From: DASWHF01 sp036393295
Lineage (GTDB): Bacteria > Pseudomonadota > Gammaproteobacteria > Acidiferrobacterales > UBA6901
Assembly: GCA_036393295.1 (NCBI GenBank)
Contig: DASWHF010000111.1
Span: forward strand, 1 to 5,093
Direction: 5' to 3'
DNA length: 5,093 nt
Shown here: in pieces, positions 1 through 5,093 of the stretch
How positions within the stretch are numbered: position 1 is the stretch's first letter
How the letters are laid out: each line of letters opens with the position of its first letter
Notes under the pieces: model-generated
What the model saw: the letters and a program-made list of their open reading frames with translations, nothing else
Told to the model about the DNA's origin: nothing
The model's database searches: none
Position numbers and translations under genes: made by a program

Positions 1-36
1 GTAGCCTGGTGCTCTATCCAGCTGAGCTACGGGCGC
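1..36 (-). tRNA. tRNA-Arg (ACG likely), 5' part only
   Basis: This is the 5' part of a tRNA that runs off the left edge. Read on the minus strand it has a 7-base acceptor strand GCGCCCG (36-30), T8-A9, a D-arm GCTC-AGCTGGATA-GAGC, the start of the anticodon stem (CCAGG) and the loop start CTAC. The first two anticodon bases are therefore A and C. The body closely matches gammaproteobacterial tRNA-Arg(ACG), and a tRNA-Arg is the expected neighbour after csrA and tRNA-Ser. The third anticodon base, the variable and T arms and the 3' end lie outside the window, so the isotype rests on similarity and synteny. Confidence 0.88.
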
Positions 37-47
37 GCAGTCGGAGA

Positions 48-76
48 ATTATGCTGATTGGCAAGCGACTCGTCAA
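48..76 (-). promoter_or_regulatory. Sigma70 promoter of tRNA-Arg
   Basis: On the minus strand TTGACG (76-71) and CATAAT (53-48) are separated by exactly 17 bases. Each hexamer matches the sigma70 consensus at 5 of 6 positions. The -10 box ends 11 bases before the mature tRNA-Arg 5' end at 36, leaving a leader of only a few bases. Because a terminator lies between the two tRNAs, this promoter probably starts an independent tRNA-Arg transcript. Confidence 0.75.
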
Positions 77-123
77 TTCCTTCCGCCAAGAACCTGAAAA
101 TATCTGGCGAAGCCGCGTCGCTG

Positions 124-152
124 AAAAAATGAAGCCGCTCGAAGGCGGCTTC
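124..152 (-). terminator. Rho-independent terminator after tRNA-Ser
   Basis: The minus strand reads GAAGCCGC, a 6-base loop, then GCGGCTTC: a perfect 8-bp stem at 152-131. It is followed by A and six T (130-124). It begins 7 bases after the CCA end of tRNA-Ser, so it should end that transcript and separate it from tRNA-Arg. The opposite strand has no T-run after the stem, so it looks one-directional. Confidence 0.85.
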
Positions 153-159
153 GAAAAAC

Positions 160-253
160 TGGCGGAGACTGAGGGATTCGAACCCTCGATGGAGCTTTTG
201 ACCCCATACTCCCTTAGCAGGGGAGCGCCTTCGACCAACTCGGCCATCTCTCC
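160..253 (-). tRNA. tRNA-Ser(GCU) with encoded CCA
   Basis: This is a 94-base class II tRNA read on the minus strand from 253 to 160. It has a 3-bp D stem (GCC/GGC), anticodon stem CTCCC/GGGAG, loop CTGCTAA with anticodon GCT at 218-216, and a long variable arm (TGGGG/CTCCA with one G-U pair). The T arm is GAGGG-TTCGAAT-CCCTC, followed by discriminator G and an encoded CCA. It decodes AGC and AGU serine codons. Its place after csrA matches E. coli serV. One oddity: the acceptor strands GGAGAGA and AGTCTCC pair at only five of seven positions, with G6-G67 and A7-A66 unpaired beside the T stem. All other parts look functional. It has its own promoter and terminator. Confidence 0.95.
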
Positions 254-268
254 GGAGATGCGCGCGAT

Positions 269-297
269 AGGATACCCGCAGCGGCCGGCGTCGTAAA
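269..297 (-). promoter_or_regulatory. Sigma70-like promoter of tRNA-Ser
   Basis: The minus strand carries TTTACG (297-292) and TATCCT (274-269) separated by 17 bases; each hexamer matches the consensus at 4 of 6. The -10 box ends 15 bases before the mature 5' end. The following bases (ATCGCGCG) form a GC-rich discriminator, as is typical of stable-RNA promoters under stringent control. That growth-rate control is an inference from this discriminator. Confidence 0.6.
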
Positions 298-335
298 GGA
301 AAGTCGGCGGATTACCGGACAAACAGCGGCACGCC

Positions 336-354
336 CGACGGACCGGCCCCGTCG
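336..354 (-). other. GC-rich hairpin between csrA and tRNA-Ser
   Basis: A perfect 6-bp stem CGACGG/CCGTCG closes a 7-base loop (GGCCGGT on the minus strand). No T-run follows on either strand, so it is not an intrinsic terminator. It lies inside the csrA to tRNA-Ser spacer, upstream of the tRNA-Ser promoter. A second GC hairpin (GCCGG-GACAG-CCGGC) lies near 390-405. Such stems arise easily in GC-rich DNA, so function is uncertain. Confidence 0.3.
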
Positions 355-461
355 TCGCGGGAGCGGCCACCGTCGTGCTTGTTATGCGCCGGCTGTCCCG
401 GCCGCGCCCACGCGGGGCGACTGGGACGCACACCGCCGGCGCGCGTCTGTCGACTACCCGG

Positions 462-484
462 AAAAAGGATCAGTGCACCCGATC
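462..484 (-). terminator. Weak candidate terminator of csrA
   Basis: On the minus strand GATCG and TGATC form a 5-bp stem (one G-U pair) around a 7-base loop. They are followed by C and a T5 run (466-462). The stem starts within the csrA stop codon. The T-run and position fit a csrA terminator, but the stem is short and AT-containing, so it would be inefficient or the match may be fortuitous. Confidence 0.35.
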
Positions 485-692
485 AACCGGCGTTCTGCTT
501 CTCGCCGTTGCTGGCGATCCCGGCCTCTTTTTCTTTCTTGATACGCTCGTATATCTCTTCACGATGAACAGGGATTTCCTTGGGCGCGTTGACGCCCAGG
601 CGTACCTGGTTGCCCTTGATACCCAACACCGTCACCTGAACCTCGTCGCCGATATTCAGCGTTTCGCCTATCCTTCTGGTCAAAATCAGCAT
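483..692 (-). CDS. csrA: Carbon storage regulator CsrA (RsmA)
   Basis: CsrA is a small homodimeric RNA-binding protein. It binds GGA motifs in mRNA leaders, often over the Shine-Dalgarno, and changes translation or stability of targets in carbon metabolism, motility and biofilm formation. This copy has 69 residues and starts with the family hallmark MLILTRR. It keeps the key RNA-contact residues L4, R6 and R44 (in VHREEIY), the GNQVRLG strand and the APKEI segment. The last 13 or so residues (AGIASNGEKQNAG) form a variable tail slightly longer than in E. coli (61 aa). An in-frame ATG five codons upstream (707) was rejected: it overlaps the ribosome binding site GGAG, and homologues begin at MLILTRR. 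The gene is complete and intact, lies between lysC and tRNA-Ser, and probably has its own promoter in the 311-base gap upstream. Confidence 0.97.
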   Translation of the reverse strand: MLILTRRIGETLNIGDEVQVTVLGIKGNQVRLGVNAPKEIPVHREEIYERIKKEKEAGIASNGEKQNAG

Positions 693-701
693 GGCGCTGT
701 A

Positions 702-705
702 CTCC
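702..705 (-). promoter_or_regulatory. csrA Shine-Dalgarno, overlapping a CsrA-type motif
   Basis: The minus strand reads GAATGGAGTACAGCGCCATG. GGAG lies 9 bases before the csrA ATG at 692 and is the only Shine-Dalgarno candidate, so it fixes the start. The GGA sits inside AATGGA, close to the core of a CsrA binding site. This suggests that CsrA may block ribosome access to its own mRNA, as described for E. coli csrA; here it is inferred from the motif only. Confidence 0.65.
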
Positions 706-817
706 ATTCAGAACTTCATAGCGATCCATAACCCACTACCCGCAAAAAAATCCGTGGCCGACCGTCCTGGTTGACCTGTACCGCACTTTCCCTGTTGTTA
801 TTTTTCGACTAACCCGG

Positions 818-847
818 GGCGCTGGTTTCCTTCCATTGGAAAGCGCC
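818..847 (-). promoter_or_regulatory. Leader hairpin presenting GGA in its loop (candidate CsrA site)
   Basis: The minus strand reads GGCGC-TTTCC, loop AATGGAA, then GGAAA-(CCA)-GCGCC: a 10-bp stem with a 3-base bulge. A GGA core displayed in a hairpin loop is the classic CsrA recognition architecture. A second GGA follows at once in the 3' arm. Flanking CCCGG and CCGGG can form an alternative outer stem. Binding is inferred, not shown. Confidence 0.5.
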
Positions 848-878
848 GGGCGAGCTCTACCGCCTCACCGCGGACGCT

Positions 879-904
879 GGAACGGCTCTAAAACCAGCCG
901 TCCC
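879..904 (-). other. Strong 9-bp hairpin in csrA leader
   Basis: GGGACGGCT and AGCCGTTCC pair over nine positions, one of them G-U, around the 8-base loop GGTTTTAG on the minus strand. No T-run follows on either strand, so it is not an intrinsic terminator. It could stabilise the leader or separate regulatory elements. Its length is greater than most chance stems nearby, but no role can be assigned. Confidence 0.45.
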
Positions 905-975
905 GCCCCGGATCAAAAACGTCGCTTGGCGTCCAATACCACCTGCCGGCCACGTCTTTGCTCGATGGACAAATT

Positions 976-993
976 ATGCAGCTTCCATGCCAA
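976..993 (-). promoter_or_regulatory. Sigma54-like (-24/-12) promoter candidate for csrA
   Basis: The minus strand reads TTGGCATGGAAGCTGCAT. It aligns with the sigma54 consensus YTGGCACG-N4-TTGCW: the invariant GG and GC dinucleotides are 10 bases apart, as required. Two other positions deviate (GGCAT for GGCAC, CTGC for TTGC). Transcription would begin near 965. The site starts 11 bases after the lysC stop and about 285 bases before csrA. No enhancer-binding site could be identified. The same segment contains CATAAT (978-973), but no acceptable -35 box 16-18 bases upstream. Confidence 0.35.
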
Positions 994-1003
994 CCGTCGG
1001 CGA

Positions 1004-1498
1004 TCAACGGTTTTTGGGGGGCTCCTGATCCAGGCCGAAAGCGCTGTGCAGCGCCCGCACCCCCAATTCCAGATATTTTTCGTCCACGACCACAGAAATC
1101 TTGATCTCCGACGTCGAGATCATTTGTATGTTGATGCCCTCGTCGGCCAGCGTCTTGAACATGGTGCTGGCGATTCCGGCGTGGGAGCGCATGCCCACCC
1201 CCACGACTGAGATTTTGACAATTTTGTCGTCCCCCGTCACCTCACGTGCCGATAATTGTCCGGACACGGCCTTCAGGGCCTTGAGCGCCTCGGGGTAGTC
1301 GGCACGGTGGACGGTGAAGGTGAAATCGGTCGTCCCATCCGCACCTATGTTCTGAATAATCATGTCTACATTGATGTTTTTCTTGGCTATTTCACCCAAG
1401 ATCCGGTAGGCCACGCCCGGCTGGTCCGGGACGCCGCGGATGGTCAGTTTGGCCTCGTCGCGGTTGAACGCGATGCCCGAAATCAGTGGTTGTTCCAT
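1004..1498 (-). CDS. lysC: Possible internal-start beta subunit of LysC
   Basis: In some bacteria lysC encodes two subunits in frame: the full alpha chain, and a beta chain started inside the gene that contains only the ACT domains (described for Bacillus and Corynebacterium). Here M247 lies exactly at the kinase-ACT linker (GGMEQPLISGIAF), as in those proteins. Its ATG at 1498 is preceded on the minus strand by GAGGAAGG (1510-1503), a strong Shine-Dalgarno-like run with 4-8 bases of spacing. The product would have 164 residues and both ACT domains. The full-length start has a poorer ribosome site. GAGGAAGGC also encodes E-E-G, so the match may be partly coding constraint. Inference only. Confidence 0.5.
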   Translation of the reverse strand: MEQPLISGIAFNRDEAKLTIRGVPDQPGVAYRILGEIAKKNINVDMIIQNIGADGTTDFTFTVHRADYPEALKALKAVSGQLSAREVTGDDKIVKISVVGVGMRSHAGIASTMFKTLADEGINIQMISTSEIKISVVVDEKYLELGVRALHSAFGLDQEPPKNR

Positions 1499-2236
1499 AC
1501 CGCCTTCCTCGTAGGCTATCAGGGTCCCGGGGCCTTCTTCAAAGGACGACAGCACCCGCAGCGGGACCTTGTACTTGCCGGCGAACTCGACCGAACGGAT
1601 CTGCAGCACCTTGGCGCCGAGACTCGCCATCTCCAGCATCTCCTCGGCGGTGATGCGGTCCAGGCGTCGCGCCGAGGGTACGATGCGCGGGTCGGTCGTA
1701 TAGACGCCGTCGACGTCAGTGTAAATCTGGCATTCGTCGGCCTTGAGCGCGGCCGCCATGGCCACGGCCGTGGTGTCGGAGCCGCCGCGCCCGAGCGTGG
1801 TGATATTGCCCTCCTCGTCCACGCCCTGAAAACCGGCAACCACCACCACCCGGCCCTTCTTGAGATCGCCAAGCACCCGGCCCTCGTCGATGCCGAGGAT
1901 GCGCGCCTTGCCGTGCGCGTTGTCGGTGCGGATATGCACCTGATGGCCGGTGTAAGAGCGGGCCGGGCAGCCGATGCTTTCCAGCGCCATGCTCAGCAGC
2001 GCGATCGTGACCTGCTCGCCGGTGGCGATCAGCACGTCCTGCTCGCGCGCCGGGGCGTCCGGGTTGACGCTCCGGCCGAGCTTGATGAGGCGGTCGGTCT
2101 CGCCGCTCATGGCCGAGACCACGACCACCATGTCGTCGCCCTGCTCGCGCGCCCTGGCCACCTTCTGGGCGACGGCCAGGATGCGCTCGGGGGTTCCCAC
2201 CGAGGTGCCGCCGTACTTTTGGACGATCAGGGTCAT
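1004..2236 (-). CDS. lysC: Aspartokinase (aspartate kinase) LysC
   Basis: LysC phosphorylates aspartate with ATP to form 4-phospho-aspartate, the first step of the pathway to lysine, threonine, methionine and diaminopimelate, in the cytosol. The 410-residue protein has a kinase domain at about residues 1-245, with the hallmark KYGGTS at 7-12, VSAMSGETD at 40-48 and TTLGRGGSDTTA at 146-157. Two ACT domains follow (about 262-330 and 340-405), the sites of feedback inhibition in this family. Length matches monofunctional class LysC of Pseudomonas type (about 410 aa), with no fused homoserine dehydrogenase. The ATG at 2236 gives the standard MTLIVQKYGG start, but no clear Shine-Dalgarno precedes it. 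It lies 79 bases after alaS, with a candidate promoter of its own. No lysine riboswitch fits in that gap. A short upstream frame ends by overlapping the start codon (ATGA). The specific end-product inhibitor cannot be told from sequence. Confidence 0.96.
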   Translation of the reverse strand: MTLIVQKYGGTSVGTPERILAVAQKVARAREQGDDMVVVVSAMSGETDRLIKLGRSVNPDAPAREQDVLIATGEQVTIALLSMALESIGCPARSYTGHQVHIRTDNAHGKARILGIDEGRVLGDLKKGRVVVVAGFQGVDEEGNITTLGRGGSDTTAVAMAAALKADECQIYTDVDGVYTTDPRIVPSARRLDRITAEEMLEMASLGAKVLQIRSVEFAGKYKVPLRVLSSFEEGPGTLIAYEEGGMEQPLISGIAFNRDEAKLTIRGVPDQPGVAYRILGEIAKKNINVDMIIQNIGADGTTDFTFTVHRADYPEALKALKAVSGQLSAREVTGDDKIVKISVVGVGMRSHAGIASTMFKTLADEGINIQMISTSEIKISVVVDEKYLELGVRALHSAFGLDQEPPKNR

Positions 2237-2246
2237 GTGCCGTCAG

Positions 2247-2258
2247 GGTGCATGCACC
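2247..2258. promoter_or_regulatory. Perfect 12-base palindrome before lysC (possible operator)
   Basis: GGTGCATGCACC is its own reverse complement. It sits 10 bases before the lysC ATG and about 11 bases after the candidate -10 box, so it would span roughly +5 to +18 of the transcript. It could be a repressor site, or a small RNA hairpin (GGTG-CATG-CACC) near the ribosome site. No known regulator was recognised from the motif. Confidence 0.35.
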
Positions 2259-2269
2259 AAAAGGCGAGC

Positions 2270-2298
2270 ATTAAACAGGCTTTCGGGGACGGAGTAAA
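2270..2298 (-). promoter_or_regulatory. Candidate sigma70 promoter of lysC
   Basis: The minus strand has TTTACT (2298-2293) and TTTAAT (2275-2270) with a 17-base spacer. They match the consensus at 4 of 6 and 5 of 6. Transcription from about 2263 would give a leader near 26 bases. It lies wholly in the alaS-lysC gap, allowing lysC to be expressed apart from alaS. Confidence 0.5.
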
Positions 2299-2315
2299 CA
2301 GCGCCCGCGGGGGTT

Positions 2316-2327
<12 letters not shown>
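2299..2327 (-). terminator. Hairpin over the alaS stop, weak terminator or attenuator
   Basis: CAGCGCC (2327-2321) and GGCGCTG (2305-2299) form a perfect 7-bp stem around a 15-base loop that contains the alaS TAA. Only TTTA follows on the minus strand, so termination would be weak. The loop is long, and the inner CCCGCGGG is a competing palindrome. It abuts the -35 box of the candidate lysC promoter. Confidence 0.3.
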
Positions 2328-4907
<2,580 letters not shown>

Positions 4908-4914
4908 GGGAAGG

Positions 4915-4930
4915 TCAATCGATCAATCGA
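4915..4930. repeat. Tandem 8-base duplication at the recX-alaS junction
   Basis: On the minus strand TCGATTGA occurs twice in direct tandem (TCGATTGATCGATTGA). The first copy supplies the last recX codon end and its TGA stop; the second fills most of the 15-base gap before alaS. It looks like a small slippage duplication and occupies the place where an alaS ribosome site would be expected. Confidence 0.7.
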
Positions 4931-5093
4931 GGTCGTCGGCATTCAGCACGCGACGGATCTGCTCGGCGGGAAAGCCGCGCTGCTGGAGGAATCGCGCCTG
5001 GCGGGCGCGCTCGGCATACTCCTTGGGGATCATGGTTCCGAACTTCTTCACTCTGACGCGTTGCAATTGCTCTATCCAGTCACGGTCGCCGGG
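4923..5093 (-). CDS. recX: Regulatory protein RecX, C-terminal part
   Basis: This is the last 56 codons and TGA stop of a gene that enters from the right edge; the start lies outside the window. RecX binds RecA filaments and limits their growth, and in many proteobacteria recX follows recA. The visible part contains the family's typical C-terminal pattern: a K-K-F-G motif, then E-R-A-R-Q-A-R-F-L-Q-Q-R-G-F and E-Q-I-R-R-V-L, ending NADDLD. This corresponds to the last three-helix repeat of RecX. The frame is open from the edge and begins at the first base read (5093). Synteny (recX directly before alaS) supports the call. The 15-base distance to alaS suggests cotranscription. Confidence 0.9.
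   Translation of the reverse strand, partial: PGDRDWIEQLQRVRVKKFGTMIPKEYAERARQARFLQQRGFPAEQIRRVLNADDLD

Larger units (their letters stand above)
693..1003 (-). promoter_or_regulatory. csrA 5' leader / lysC-csrA intergenic region
   Basis: This 311-base gene-free stretch lies between the lysC stop and the csrA start. No open frame in it resembles a protein. It holds a sigma54-like promoter match near its upstream end (976-993) and two strong hairpins (879-904 and 818-847). It has four AUGGA motifs on the transcript strand, at 988-984, 836-832, 729-725 and 707-703, the last over the Shine-Dalgarno. A further AAGGAT lies at 675-670, just inside the csrA coding region. A T7 run sits at 750-744. 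I found no convincing sigma70 promoter. The layout suggests a long, structured, CsrA-responsive leader. Confidence 0.55.

Noticed and set aside
14..433. A 139-codon minus-strand frame across both tRNAs
   Set aside because: It runs through two tRNA genes, a terminator and promoters, so it cannot be a real protein gene.
483..707. A longer csrA frame starting at an upstream ATG (74 aa, MEYSAM...)
   Set aside because: The upstream ATG overlaps the GGAG ribosome site, and all CsrA homologues start at MLILTRR, so the start at 692 is preferred.
721..780. Intrinsic terminator or attenuator before the T7 run (750-744) in the csrA leader
   Set aside because: The best stem upstream of the T-run is only about 4 bp (GGTC/GGCC) with a long loop, too weak to support a call.
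771..800. Plus-strand promoter TTGACC-17-GTTGTT
   Set aside because: The -10 box is poor and no plus-strand gene lies downstream.
2237..2315. Lysine riboswitch upstream of lysC
   Set aside because: The gap is 79 bases, much shorter than the lysine riboswitch (about 170 bases or more), and none of its conserved structure is seen.

Overview
The window is an ordinary core-genome segment of a GC-rich gammaproteobacterium. Every gene lies on the minus strand, so transcription runs from high to low coordinates: the 3' end of recX (partial), alaS, lysC, csrA, tRNA-Ser(GCU) and the 5' part of a tRNA-Arg cut by the window edge. This order matches the neighbourhood after recA in many gammaproteobacteria (recX-alaS-lysC-csrA-tRNA-Ser-tRNA-Arg; E. 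coli keeps alaS-csrA-serV-argV). The proteins also resemble gammaproteobacterial families. The GC bias and the lysC position suggest a lineage outside the enterics, such as a Chromatiales- or Pseudomonas-like group, but the genus cannot be named from sequence alone.

Region by region: 4923-5093 holds the last 56 residues of RecX, the RecA regulator. Fifteen bases later alaS (863 aa, alanyl-tRNA synthetase) begins and runs to 2316. A 79-base gap holds a hairpin over the alaS stop, a good sigma70-like promoter with 17-base spacing, and a perfect 12-base palindrome just before lysC. lysC (410 aa) encodes aspartokinase with two ACT domains. A well-placed internal Shine-Dalgarno and ATG could also yield a 164-aa beta subunit. 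The 311-base gap between lysC and csrA has no gene. It holds a sigma54-like promoter match, two strong hairpins and several AUGGA-type motifs that look like binding sites for CsrA itself. csrA (69 aa) is complete. After it come a 229-base spacer with a tRNA promoter, tRNA-Ser with its own terminator, and a separate promoter for tRNA-Arg.

The genes are linked by information processing and global control rather than by one pathway: recombination control, tRNA charging, entry into lysine/threonine/methionine synthesis, post-transcriptional regulation and two tRNAs. I found no mobile element, CRISPR array, defence system or other new multi-gene system. The points worth a second look are regulatory (csrA leader, lysC start region, lysC internal start) and a tRNA-Ser whose acceptor stem has two non-pairing positions.
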